Shown here: piece by piece, positions 1 through 6,904 of the stretch
How the letters are laid out: each line of letters opens with the position of its first letter
How positions within the stretch are numbered: the first letter of the stretch is position 1
DNA from: an uncultured Collinsella sp.
GTDB lineage: Bacteria > Actinomycetota > Coriobacteriia > Coriobacteriales > Coriobacteriaceae
NCBI GenBank assembly: GCA_900552705.1
Contig: USAX01000036.1
Location: 1 to 14,849 of the forward strand
Length of the DNA: 14,849 bases
Reading direction: 5' to 3'
Made by a program: the position numbers and the translations under genes
Notes under the pieces: model-generated
The model's input: only the letters and a program-made list of their open reading frames with translations
Databases searched by the model: none
What the model was told of the DNA's origin: nothing

Positions 1-432
<432 letters not shown>

Positions 433-445
433 CCTCGCAAGCAAG

Positions 446-482
446 AAGCGCCCTCAAGCACATCCGCTTGGGGGCGCTTTCA
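446..482 (+). terminator. Intrinsic terminator after rpoD
   Basis: Arms AAGCGCCCTCAAGC (446-459) and GCTTGGGGGCGCTT (466-479) pair over 14 bp with one G-U pair around a 6-nt loop. The T tract is short (TTT, then C), so the strength is uncertain. Its position just after the rpoD stop supports the call. Confidence 0.75.
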
Positions 483-484
483 TG

Positions 485-512
485 TAGTCATTGGGGACGT
501 CCCCAATGACTA
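485..512. repeat. 28-bp perfect palindrome, REP-like
   Basis: The half-site TAGTCATTGGGGAC (485-498) is followed immediately by its exact reverse complement (499-512), with no spacer. It lies between the rpoD terminator and the tRNA promoter and has no T tract of its own. A perfect 28-bp palindrome with a GGGGAC/GTCCCC core is the sort of sequence found as a dispersed intergenic element. That it is repeated elsewhere in this genome is my inference and cannot be seen in this window. Confidence 0.6.
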
Positions 513-538
513 GGTCGGAAAAATTCTCAAAAAAGTTC

Positions 539-566
539 TTGCCCTAAGCTGATTCGTCCGTATAAT
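539..566 (+). promoter_or_regulatory. Sigma-70 promoter of the tRNA-Asn pair
   Basis: A perfect -10 hexamer TATAAT (561-566) lies 16 bp downstream of TTGCCC (539-544), which matches four of six bases of the -35 consensus. Transcription would start near 573, about 24 bp before the first tRNA. This is the best match to a consensus promoter in the window, as expected for a stable RNA unit. Confidence 0.7.
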
Positions 567-596
567 AAACTTCGTTGCTTGAGAGCACGCACCTAT

Positions 597-671
597 TCCT
601 CGGTAGCTCAATGGTAGAGCACGCGGCTGTTAACCGCGCTGTTGTAGGTTCGAGTCCTACCCGGGGAGCCA
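597..671 (+). tRNA. tRNA-Asn (anticodon GTT), copy 1
   Basis: A complete 75-nt cloverleaf with encoded CCA. The acceptor stem is TCCTCGG/CCGGGGA (one T-G pair), the D arm is GCTC/GAGC, and the anticodon stem CGCGG/CCGCG encloses the loop CTGTTAA with anticodon GTT. The variable loop is five bases (CTGTT), the T stem is GTAGG/CCTAC with loop TTCGAGT, the discriminator base is G and CCA is genome-encoded. It reads AAC/AAU asparagine codons. It is identical over its whole length to the second copy downstream. Confidence 0.97.
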
Positions 672-679
672 GATTTTTC

Positions 680-700
680 AGCCCATTCCGTTGGGCTTTT
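680..700 (+). other. Small hairpin in the spacer between the tRNA genes
   Basis: AGCCCA (680-685) and TGGGCT (692-697) form a 6-bp stem with a 6-nt loop, followed by TTTT overlapping the stem end. It could be a weak terminator that trims read-through between the two tRNAs, or simply a processing spacer. The stem is short, so a functional role is uncertain. Confidence 0.35.
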
Positions 701-704
701 AAAT

Positions 705-779
705 TCCTCGGTAGCTCAATGGTAGAGCACGCGGCTGTTAACCGCGCTGTTGTAGGTTCGAGTCCTACCCGGGGAGCCA
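705..779 (+). tRNA. tRNA-Asn (anticodon GTT), copy 2
   Basis: A second 75-nt tRNA-Asn(GTT), base-for-base identical to copy 1 in all arms including the encoded CCA. Only 33 bp separate the two genes and there is no separate promoter-like sequence between them, so both are probably cut from one precursor. The identical block extends slightly beyond the tRNA (AT before, G after), giving a direct repeat of about 78 bp. This fits a recent tandem duplication or maintenance by gene conversion. Confidence 0.97.
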
Positions 780-785
780 GGTTGT

Positions 786-815
786 AAAACCCGTCGCTTA
801 TGCGGCGGGTTTTTT
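786..815 (+). terminator. Intrinsic terminator of the tRNA unit
   Basis: AAAACCCGTCGC (786-797) pairs with GCGGCGGGTTTT (802-813) with one G-U pair and a TTAT loop, and a run of six T residues spans 810-815. The A-rich upstream side and T-run downstream side make this a strong Rho-independent terminator closing the tRNA-Asn unit. Confidence 0.92.
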
Positions 816-911
816 CATGCCGCGATCTCCTAGCGCGAACGTTGCCATATCAACATTTCGTGTCGAGGATGTAATCCCGCGGCCCACCACCTCAACACGG
901 CGCGGTCGTTG

Positions 912-917
912 TAGAAT
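912..917 (+). promoter_or_regulatory. Putative -10 element upstream of the Asp23/Gls24-family gene
   Basis: TAGAAT (912-917) matches five of six bases of the -10 consensus and would start transcription about 50 bp before the GTG start codon. No good -35 is visible at normal spacing; CTCAAC lies 15 bp upstream (891-896). The same CTCAAC-15 bp-TAGAAT arrangement recurs in front of acpP. Because it follows the tRNA terminator, a promoter is needed somewhere in this gap. Confidence 0.4.
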
Positions 918-973
918 ATTGCAATGATTGCTCCCACGAGATGGTGCCGCGAGCACCAGATAAGGAGATTCTT

Positions 974-1330
974 GTGTCTGAGACCATTAACGGCAGCCTG
1001 AGCGTCTCGAACGACGTTATTGCCGATATTGCCGGTTATGCCGCGATGACGTGCTACGGCGTCGTCGGTATGGCCGAACAGCTCCAGGGCGCCGAGAGCG
1101 TGCGCCTGCTTGCCGGTCAGCGCCTCCGCAAGGGCGTGCTTGTCTCCGCCGACGAGAACGGCCTTACGGTCGATCTTCACGTCGTGCTCGAGAGCGGCGT
1201 CAACATGAAGTCCGTCTGCCACAATCTTTCGAGCTCCGTTGCCTTCACCCTGCAGGAGATCGCCCAGATCGATCCCGCCAGCCTTAAGATCGGCATCCAC
1301 ATCGACGCGCTCAAGAGCCGTCTGAACTAG
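974..1330 (+). CDS. Asp23/Gls24 family envelope-stress-type protein (YloU-like)
   Basis: A 118-residue protein of the Asp23/Gls24 (DUF322) family, small proteins associated with the cell envelope in Gram-positive bacteria; no enzymatic activity is known for them. Visible family features are the opening NGSLSVSNDVIADIAGYAAM, the conserved CYGVVGMA, a central TVDLHVVLESGVNM strand, and the closing IDPASLKIGIHIDALK. I chose GTG at 974 because AAGGAG lies at 962-967 with a 6-bp spacer; an upstream in-frame ATG at 941 has no ribosome binding site. The gene sits 27 bp before fakA/yloV, the same pairing as yloU-yloV in Bacillus, so the two are probably co-transcribed. Family assignment is firm; the specific role here is not known. 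Confidence 0.88.
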   Translation: MSETINGSLSVSNDVIADIAGYAAMTCYGVVGMAEQLQGAESVRLLAGQRLRKGVLVSADENGLTVDLHVVLESGVNMKSVCHNLSSSVAFTLQEIAQIDPASLKIGIHIDALKSRLN

Positions 1331-1357
1331 CATCCGAAAACGGAGATTCAAATACCC

Positions 1358-3019
1358 ATGATTGCAAAGACCATTCGCACCTGTTTTCCGATCGCTGCGG
1401 CTGCCGTTTCCGACAAGGCCGAGGAGATCAACAAGCTCAACGTCTTCCCCGTACCCGACGGCGACACCGGCACCAACATGTCGCTCACGCTCGCCTCGGT
1501 GACCAAGGAGCTTTCCGCCCTTCCCGCCGATGCCGATATGGAGGCCATCGCCGGCGCCATCACCCACGGCTCCCTGATGGGCGCCCGCGGCAACTCCGGC
1601 GTCATCACCTCGCAGATCCTGCGCGGTGTTGCCGAGGGTCTCGTTTCTGCCGATGAGCCCATCACGTCCGCCAACATCGCCTTCGCTTTCCGCCGCGCCG
1701 TCAAGGTCGCCTTCCAGGCCGTCCGCAAGCCCATCGAGGGCACGATTCTCACGGTCCTGCGCGATGTCTCGACCAAGGCCGACGAGTGCGAAAAGAAGAA
1801 GTTCTCGGCCGAGGACGCGCTCGACGCCATCGTCGTCGAGGCCTACCAGTCCGTCGCCCGCACGCCCGACCTGCTGCCCGTTCTGAAGGAGAACGGCGTG
1901 GTCGACTCCGGCGCCTTTGGCTTTGCCATCTTCCTGGAGAACTTTGTCGCCGCCGCGCTTGGCCGCAGCACCGTTGTCGAGGATTTCTCCGCCACGTTTG
2001 ATTCCGCTGGCTCTGCCCGCGACGCGGCCCTCGGTCGCGTTGAGATTGAGGCCAACGACGATTGGGAGGGCTCGGAGTTCCGCTACTGCAACGAGTTCCT
2101 CTTTAAGGCCGACGCCCCGTTTGACGAGGACGAGTGCCTTAAGTTCCTGGGCTCCATGGGCGACTGCGAGCTGCTCGTGGGTGCCTACCCCGACTACAAG
2201 ATCCACGTGCACTCCAACACCCCCAACCTGGTGCTCGAGCACATGCTGCAGCTTGGTCAGATCTACGAGGTCTTTATCCACAACATGGAGATGGAGGCCC
2301 ACGACCGTACCGCCAAGATTCACGAGGACCAGGAAAAGGCCGCCGAGCCCGCCAAGGCGCTGGGCTTTGTCGCTGTTGCCGCCGGCTCCGGTGAGGCCGA
2401 TATCCTCAAGTCCCTCGGCGTCGACGTGATCGTCTCGGGTGGCCAGACCATGAACCCCTCGACCGCCGACCTGCTGGGCGCGGTGGACCAGGTCAACGCG
2501 ACCTCGGTCATTATCCTGCCCAATAACGGCAACATCCGCATGGCTGCCGAGGCCGCCGCTTCTGCTTGCACCGACAAGAAGGTCGCCGTCGTTCCCACCA
2601 AGACCGTCCCGCAGGCGTTCTCCGCACTGTTCGCGGTCCTGCCCGATTCCGAGCTCGAGGACGCCGTTGCCGCTATGGTCGACGCCATCAGCGAAGTTCG
2701 CGATGGCGAGGTTACCCGTGCCGTGCGCGATTCCAGTGCCTCTGACGGCTCTCCGATTCACTCCGGTGACGTCATGGGTATCATTGCCGGTTCCATCGAC
2801 GTGGTCGGCTCCGATGTTAAGCAGGTCACGCTCGACTGCATCAACCGCATGCAGGAGGAAGAGGAGGGCGATGCGCTGACGATTCTGGCCGGCGAGGAGC
2901 TGTCCGATGAGGCCTTCCAGGAGATCGTCGACGCCATCGAGGAGGCTCAGCCCGACTTGGAGATCGACGCTCATCGTGGCGAGCAGCCGCTCTATCCCGT
3001 GATCTTCTCGATCGAGTAG
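1358..3019 (+). CDS. fakA: Fatty acid kinase catalytic subunit FakA / YloV family (DhaL domain)
   Basis: A 553-residue protein, close to the usual FakA/YloV length of about 550. The N-terminal DhaL-type ATP-binding domain shows NVFPVPDGDTGTNM (residues 28-41, with Asp34 and Asp36 as likely Mg-ADP ligands), HGSLMGARGNSGVI (70-83) and GVVDSGAFGF (180-189). A middle domain carries Cys244 and the pair His283/His285 in KIHVHSNTPN, which resembles the metal-site residues I recall for FakA. The C-terminal DegV-like part has GGQTMNPST (361-369) and LPNNGNI (387-393). FakA phosphorylates fatty acids held by a FakB (DegV) carrier, giving acyl-phosphate for PlsX and PlsY. No fakB is in this window. GGAG at 1342-1345 is a rather distant SD (12 bp). 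Some family members are annotated only as dihydroxyacetone kinase-like, so substrate is inferred. Confidence 0.85.
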   Translation: MIAKTIRTCFPIAAAAVSDKAEEINKLNVFPVPDGDTGTNMSLTLASVTKELSALPADADMEAIAGAITHGSLMGARGNSGVITSQILRGVAEGLVSADEPITSANIAFAFRRAVKVAFQAVRKPIEGTILTVLRDVSTKADECEKKKFSAEDALDAIVVEAYQSVARTPDLLPVLKENGVVDSGAFGFAIFLENFVAAALGRSTVVEDFSATFDSAGSARDAALGRVEIEANDDWEGSEFRYCNEFLFKADAPFDEDECLKFLGSMGDCELLVGAYPDYKIHVHSNTPNLVLEHMLQLGQIYEVFIHNMEMEAHDRTAKIHEDQEKAAEPAKALGFVAVAAGSGEADILKSLGVDVIVSGGQTMNPSTADLLGAVDQVNATSVIILPNNGNIRMAAEAAASACTDKKVAVVPTKTVPQAFSALFAVLPDSELEDAVAAMVDAISEVRDGEVTRAVRDSSASDGSPIHSGDVMGIIAGSIDVVGSDVKQVTLDCINRMQEEEEGDALTILAGEELSDEAFQEIVDAIEEAQPDLEIDAHRGEQPLYPVIFSIE

Positions 3020-3029
3020 GCATCTGCCC

Positions 3030-5207
3030 ATGTCCGAGCTGTGCTCCGTGCCGCGCGTCTCGGAGCGCTTTGCCCAGAGCAATGCGCTCGACGAGGATAT
3101 CGCGCGACTCAAATATGTTTCGGGTAAACGTGAGGAGGCCCTTCGCCGTCTGGGAATTCGGACGGTGGGGGACCTCCTTCTCCATATCCCTCACCGATAT
3201 CTCGACTTTACGCGCTCCTGGTCCATTGAGATGGCGCCCATCGGTACCGTGTGCACGATTGTCGCCACGGTCGATCGTATCGTTCAAAAGCAGCCCCGTC
3301 CGCGTATGCAGGTGACCGAGGTCTCGCTGGTGGACGAGACGGGGGTGCTGCAAGTCGCCTTTTTCCGTCAGCCCTGGATTGCCCAGCAATTTAAGCAGGG
3401 CGACCGCCTGGCCGTGATGGGTAAGGTCGAGTTTGCCTACGGCTTTAAGCAGATGGCCTCTCCGCATTTCGAAAAGCTCGAGGAAGGACGTGCCGCGGGT
3501 ACTATCCTGCCGGTCCATTACGTGAGCGATGGCGTGAGCCAGGCATGGATGCGCCGCATCGTTAGCGGTGCGCTCGAGGTTGTCGGCAATCCCTTCGACC
3601 CGATTCCCGCCCGCTTACGCGCCAAGCGCCGCCTGATGAGCAATGCCCGCGCGCTGCGCTCAATTCACTTTCCCTCGAGCATGGCCGAGCGCGATATCGC
3701 GCGCCGCCGCCTTGCCTATGAGGAGTGCCTCTGCCTTCAGCTGGCGCTGCGCCTGCGCAACGACGGCGGCTTGGTCGAAGTCGCTCCCTACGCCCATACC
3801 GCGGGCGAGCACCTGGCGGCGCTCAGGGAAGCCCTACCGTTTTCGCTGAGCGACGAGCAGGAGGGCGCGTTCCAAGACATCCTGAACGATATGCGTGATG
3901 GCGGGCGCGTGATGAACCGCCTGCTTCTGGGCGACGTCGGTACCGGCAAGACGGCCGTCGCCGCCTGCGCGCTGGCTGTCGCGGCCGATTCGGGCACCCA
4001 GTCCTGCGTTATGGCGCCAACGGGCGTGCTGGCGCGCCAATATGCCGATAAGACCGGTCCCTTGCTCTCGCAGGCTGGTATGTCCTGGGCGCTCCTGACG
4101 GGTGCCACGCCGGCGGCCGAGCGCGAGCAGATCCATGCGCAGTTGGAATCGGGCGAGCTTGACGTCCTCTTTGGCACTCACGCGGTCCTTTCGGATGACG
4201 TGGCGTTTAAGCATCTTTCGCTTGTCGTCATCGACGAGCAGCACCGCTTTGGTGTGGGTCAGCGCAATGCCCTGCGTGCCAAGGGCCCGGGTGCCGATCT
4301 GCTTGTTATGACGGCGACACCGATTCCGCGCACGTTGGCGCTCTCGGTCTACGGCGACCTGGACACGAGCATCATCCGCCATCGGCCTGTTCCGGGGGCG
4401 GGCGTTACGACGCGCGTGCTCACCGAGTCGAGCCGCGACCTTGCCTACGGCGCCATTCGCGAGGCGCGCGAAAAGGGCCAGCAGGCCTACGTGATTTGCC
4501 CGCTCGTGGAGCCGAGTGACTCGGCCGATGAGCTGGAAGACGTGCCCGGTATCGCCCGCGACGACGAGGGCCGCGTGACCGTCCCCGTGCCGCTGCACGA
4601 TACGGCAACCGAGCTCGAACGACTGCGTCTGGCCCTGCCGGGACTTACCATCGAGCGCCTTCACGGCCGCATGCCGGCGGGGGAGAAGGACCGGGTCATC
4701 GATGCCTTTAAGCGTGGCGAGATTGATGTGCTCGTCTCGACCACGGTGGTCGAGGTGGGCGTCGACGTGCCCAACGCCACCGTCATGGTCATCGAGAACG
4801 GCGAGCGCTTTGGATTGGCGGCCCTGCACCAACTGCGCGGTCGCGTGGGCCGTGGCAGCGTGTCGGGCACCTGCCTGGTCATGACGCACTCCAAGGGCAA
4901 TGGCGGCGCATCGGCGGCGCAAGACCGTCTCCAGTCGCTCGAAAAGACCTCGGACGGCTTTACGCTCGCCCAGATGGACCTGCGCCTGCGCCACGAGGGC
5001 GAAATCCTGGGCTACCGTCAGCACGGCGGCGTGACCTTGCGCTTTGTGGACCTGGACGCCGACGAGGATCTTATCGAATGGGCCCATTTGGACGCGGTCG
5101 AGCTCTTGCGGTATGCTTGCAACCTTGACTCCGTGGCGACGCGCCCCTTGCGCGACGCGGTCGCCACACGCTATCGACATATCTTTAAGGAGGTCAGCGG
5201 AGGATGA
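3030..5207 (+). CDS. recG: ATP-dependent DNA helicase RecG
   Basis: A 725-residue superfamily 2 helicase that remodels stalled replication forks and branch-migrates Holliday junctions. The N-terminal wedge (OB) domain covers roughly residues 65-150. Helicase motifs follow in order: Walker A GDVGTGKT (301-308), Ia MAPTGVLARQ (328-337), II DEQHRFGV (402-409), III TATPIPRT (428-435), V STTVVEVGVDVPNA (570-583) and VI QLRGRVGRG (601-609). DEQH followed by RFGV is diagnostic for RecG. The C-terminal motif reads LRHEGEILGYRQHG rather than the LRGPGxxLGTRQSG seen in proteobacteria; actinobacterial RecG proteins show a similar variant. Length is slightly above the usual 680-700. It starts 10 bp after fakA with no clear SD, and ends in an ATGA overlap with rsmD. 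Confidence 0.96.
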   Translation: MSELCSVPRVSERFAQSNALDEDIARLKYVSGKREEALRRLGIRTVGDLLLHIPHRYLDFTRSWSIEMAPIGTVCTIVATVDRIVQKQPRPRMQVTEVSLVDETGVLQVAFFRQPWIAQQFKQGDRLAVMGKVEFAYGFKQMASPHFEKLEEGRAAGTILPVHYVSDGVSQAWMRRIVSGALEVVGNPFDPIPARLRAKRRLMSNARALRSIHFPSSMAERDIARRRLAYEECLCLQLALRLRNDGGLVEVAPYAHTAGEHLAALREALPFSLSDEQEGAFQDILNDMRDGGRVMNRLLLGDVGTGKTAVAACALAVAADSGTQSCVMAPTGVLARQYADKTGPLLSQAGMSWALLTGATPAAEREQIHAQLESGELDVLFGTHAVLSDDVAFKHLSLVVIDEQHRFGVGQRNALRAKGPGADLLVMTATPIPRTLALSVYGDLDTSIIRHRPVPGAGVTTRVLTESSRDLAYGAIREAREKGQQAYVICPLVEPSDSADELEDVPGIARDDEGRVTVPVPLHDTATELERLRLALPGLTIERLHGRMPAGEKDRVIDAFKRGEIDVLVSTTVVEVGVDVPNATVMVIENGERFGLAALHQLRGRVGRGSVSGTCLVMTHSKGNGGASAAQDRLQSLEKTSDGFTLAQMDLRLRHEGEILGYRQHGGVTLRFVDLDADEDLIEWAHLDAVELLRYACNLDSVATRPLRDAVATRYRHIFKEVSGG

Positions 5208-5848
5208 GAATCATCGGCGGTGAATGGCGCGGCCGCAAGATCGAAGAGCCGCGTGGGCGCGATGTCACCCGTCCCACGACCGATCGCGTGCGCGAGGCAT
5301 GTGCTTCCATGGTCATGTCGGCGTTCGACTTCGATTTGGACGAGGTCCGCGTGCTGGATGCCTTTGGCGGCTCCGGCGCCCTGGGAATCGAGATGCTCTC
5401 GCGTGGCGCCCGCTCGCTCACCACGTTCGAGATCGATCGCAATGCCGCTCGTCTGATCACCAAGAATATCGAGTCGCTGTGCCGCGACCGCTCGCGCTGG
5501 CGCGTCGTTACCGGCGATGTGCTGGCGAGCGCTTCGCGCGGCCGCGTGCCAGGTGGTCCTTTTGATCTGGTCCTGCTCGATCCACCGTATGCCTTTGGCG
5601 CCGAGCCGGTCGAGGAGCTGCTGCAAAATTTTTCCCAGCAGGGACTGCTGACGCCCGGGGCCTTTGCCCTGTTTGAGCATGCCGCAACCGATGCGGGCGC
5701 TCATCCAGCTGGTTTTGAGACTGTACGAGAGAAGCGCTACGGCATTACCTCGGTTGACTTGCTGCACTGGGTGACCGAGGACGAGAGCGACCATGCTGAC
5801 GAGAACGAAAATGACGAGGATGCGCCTTCGGAGGACACCCATGAATGA
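5204..5848 (+). CDS. rsmD: 16S rRNA (guanine(966)-N2)-methyltransferase RsmD
   Basis: A 214-residue SAM-dependent methyltransferase of the RsmD family, which methylates G966 of 16S rRNA on the assembling 30S subunit. Visible are the N-terminal MRIIGGEWRGRKIEEPRG, the RPTTDRVREA motif (residues 23-32), the SAM-binding motif I VLDAFGGSGALGIE (50-63), and the catalytic DPPY (126-129). The ATG overlaps the recG stop as ATGA, with AAGGAGG at 5187-5193 (10-bp spacer), so translation is probably coupled. The last 24 residues (191-214) are an acidic tail with 13 Asp/Glu, beyond the usual family end near 185-190. The tail-coding DNA also carries the coaD ribosome binding site and start. Confidence 0.94.
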   Translation: MRIIGGEWRGRKIEEPRGRDVTRPTTDRVREACASMVMSAFDFDLDEVRVLDAFGGSGALGIEMLSRGARSLTTFEIDRNAARLITKNIESLCRDRSRWRVVTGDVLASASRGRVPGGPFDLVLLDPPYAFGAEPVEELLQNFSQQGLLTPGAFALFEHAATDAGAHPAGFETVREKRYGITSVDLLHWVTEDESDHADENENDEDAPSEDTHE

Positions 5849-6338
5849 CACCATCAACCGCGTGATCGTCCCGGGCACCTTCGATCCCATCACCTTTGGC
5901 CATATTGACGTGATCCGCCGAGCCCGCCGCATCTTTCCCAGCGTGATCGTCGCCGTGGCCGAATCGCAGGGTAAAAACGGCGTGGGCACCACCTTTATGC
6001 TCGACGAGCGCGTGGCGCTGGCCCGCGAGGCCCTCGGCGATTTGGACGGCGTCGAGGTGCTGCCCTTCACCGGCCTGCTGGTCGACTTTGCACGTGAGCA
6101 GGGGGCAGGTGCCGTCGTTAAGGGTCTGCGCGCCATGACCGACTTTGAATACGAGCTGCAGCAGGCCGACCTCAACTATCGCCTGGATTGCGAGCTGGAG
6201 TCCATCTTTGTCATGAGTGCTCCGCAGTACGGGTACATCTCGAGCTCGGTGGTGCGCCAGATCGCTTCGCTTGGCAGCGATGTATCGACGTTTGTGCCGC
6301 CCAACGTGGTCGCAGCGCTCAAACATCGCTTTTCGTGA
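5841..6338 (+). CDS. coaD: Phosphopantetheine adenylyltransferase (CoaD)
   Basis: A 165-residue nucleotidyltransferase catalysing the penultimate step of coenzyme A synthesis: 4'-phosphopantetheine plus ATP to dephospho-CoA. The nucleotide-binding TxGH signature is in PGTFDPITFGHIDVI (residues 11-25, His21), with KGLRAMTDFEYELQ (94-107) and the C-terminal YISSSVVR (132-139) that binds ATP phosphates. Length is typical (about 160). An in-frame ATG 48 bp upstream exists, but ATG 5841 is preferred: it has GGAGG at 5830-5834 and gives the canonical N-terminus. It overlaps the rsmD stop by 8 bp. The rsmD-coaD pairing is common in bacteria. CoA supplies the prosthetic group for the acyl carrier protein encoded downstream. 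Confidence 0.96.
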   Translation: MNDTINRVIVPGTFDPITFGHIDVIRRARRIFPSVIVAVAESQGKNGVGTTFMLDERVALAREALGDLDGVEVLPFTGLLVDFAREQGAGAVVKGLRAMTDFEYELQQADLNYRLDCELESIFVMSAPQYGYISSSVVRQIASLGSDVSTFVPPNVVAALKHRFS

Positions 6339-6362
6339 CGTTTTTTATTGCCTGGTGGCATG

Positions 6363-6371
6363 TGGTAAACT
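6363..6371 (+). promoter_or_regulatory. Putative extended -10 promoter before the SepIVA/DivIVA-like gene
   Basis: TGGTAAACT (6363-6371) fits an extended -10 (TGn plus TAAACT, four of six consensus matches). It sits in the 68-bp gap after coaD, about 35 bp before the next start codon. The -35 region is T-rich (6341-6349) without a clear hexamer. The core TGTGGTA is shared with the putative rpmF promoter at 7462-7468. Confidence 0.4.
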
Positions 6372-6406
6372 AACACGATGATATGTTACCTATGAAAGGA
6401 GACCGG

Positions 6407-6904
6407 ATGCCGGGCGAGAATTTTCCTGGCGACAGGATCGTGAGTCTTGTCGACGAGCTCGAGGGGCTCATCGAAGAGGCTAAGACGCCGTTCGGCAAGA
6501 ACGCCCAGATGAAGGTTATCGACGCCGACGTCTTCTTTAACATCCTCGATGAGATCCGCATGAGCTATCCCGAGGAGTGGCAGAAGTCCCGCCGTATCCT
6601 CAAAGAGCGCGAGGAGCTTATGGCCTCCGCCGCCGCTCAGGCCGATTCCATCATTGCCGATGCTCAGCAGCAGGCGCTCACCATTGCCGGTGAGCAGGAA
6701 ATTGTCCGCTTGGCACAGCAGCAGGCCGACGACATCCGCGACCGTGCCCAGCAGTACGAGCGCGAGACGCGCTATGCCGCCGAGGATTACGCCGAGCAGG
6801 TCTTTACGCACCTCGAGGAGAACCTTAAGAGCCTGACCGGCACCGTCACCCGTTGCCGTCAGCAGCTCAACGAGGGCGCCGCTCAGCAGAACGGTCAGTG
6901 GTAA
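6407..6904 (+). CDS. SepIVA/DivIVA-like coiled-coil protein
   Basis: A 165-residue, mostly helical protein with no signal peptide or membrane segment. An N-terminal segment (SLVDELEGLIEEAKTPFG, 13-30; VIDADVFFNILDEI, 37-50; then a Pro-Glu turn) is followed by Ala/Gln/Glu-rich heptads (about 58-145: ADSIIADAQQQA, EQEIVRLAQQQADDIRDRA) typical of DivIVA-type coiled coils. The layout, and the position between coaD and yceD/rnc/smc/ftsY, match mycobacterial SepIVA as I recall it, a DivIVA-family protein of cell growth and division. It is shorter than SepIVA. ATG 6407 has AAAGGAG at 6395-6401; an upstream in-frame ATG at 6383 lacks an SD. Automated annotation might call it an ATPase subunit, but no nucleotide-binding motif is visible. 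Function is inferred. Confidence 0.7.
   Translation: MPGENFPGDRIVSLVDELEGLIEEAKTPFGKNAQMKVIDADVFFNILDEIRMSYPEEWQKSRRILKEREELMASAAAQADSIIADAQQQALTIAGEQEIVRLAQQQADDIRDRAQQYERETRYAAEDYAEQVFTHLEENLKSLTGTVTRCRQQLNEGAAQQNGQW

Noticed and set aside
485..512. Reading the 28-bp palindrome as the rpoD terminator
   Set aside because: No T run follows it, the zero-length spacer would force an open loop within the stem, and a separate hairpin with a T tract lies directly upstream.
595..780. Repeat-spacer-repeat pattern that might suggest a CRISPR-like array
   Set aside because: The two repeats fold as complete tRNA-Asn cloverleaves and there is one spacer only; no cas genes are present.
575..787. 70-residue open frame with an internal repeat on the plus strand
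   Set aside because: It is the translation of the two identical tRNA-Asn genes; the repeated peptide simply reflects the duplicated tRNA.
830..3112. 760-residue open frame on the minus strand opposite the Asp23-family gene and fakA
   Set aside because: It mirrors the codons of two well-supported plus-strand genes. In GC-rich DNA with strong third-position bias the opposite strand often stays open. The product is a low-complexity Gly/Val/Leu/His/Asp mix without motifs and has no SD.
3834..5180. 448-residue minus-strand open frame opposite recG
   Set aside because: Shadow of the recG reading frame; no recognisable domain, and recG has all helicase motifs in order.
5793..5840. Longer CoaD starting at the upstream in-frame ATG
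   Set aside because: The extra 16 residues are basic and unlike CoaD N-termini, and the ATG at 5841 has a well-spaced GGAGG and yields the canonical start.
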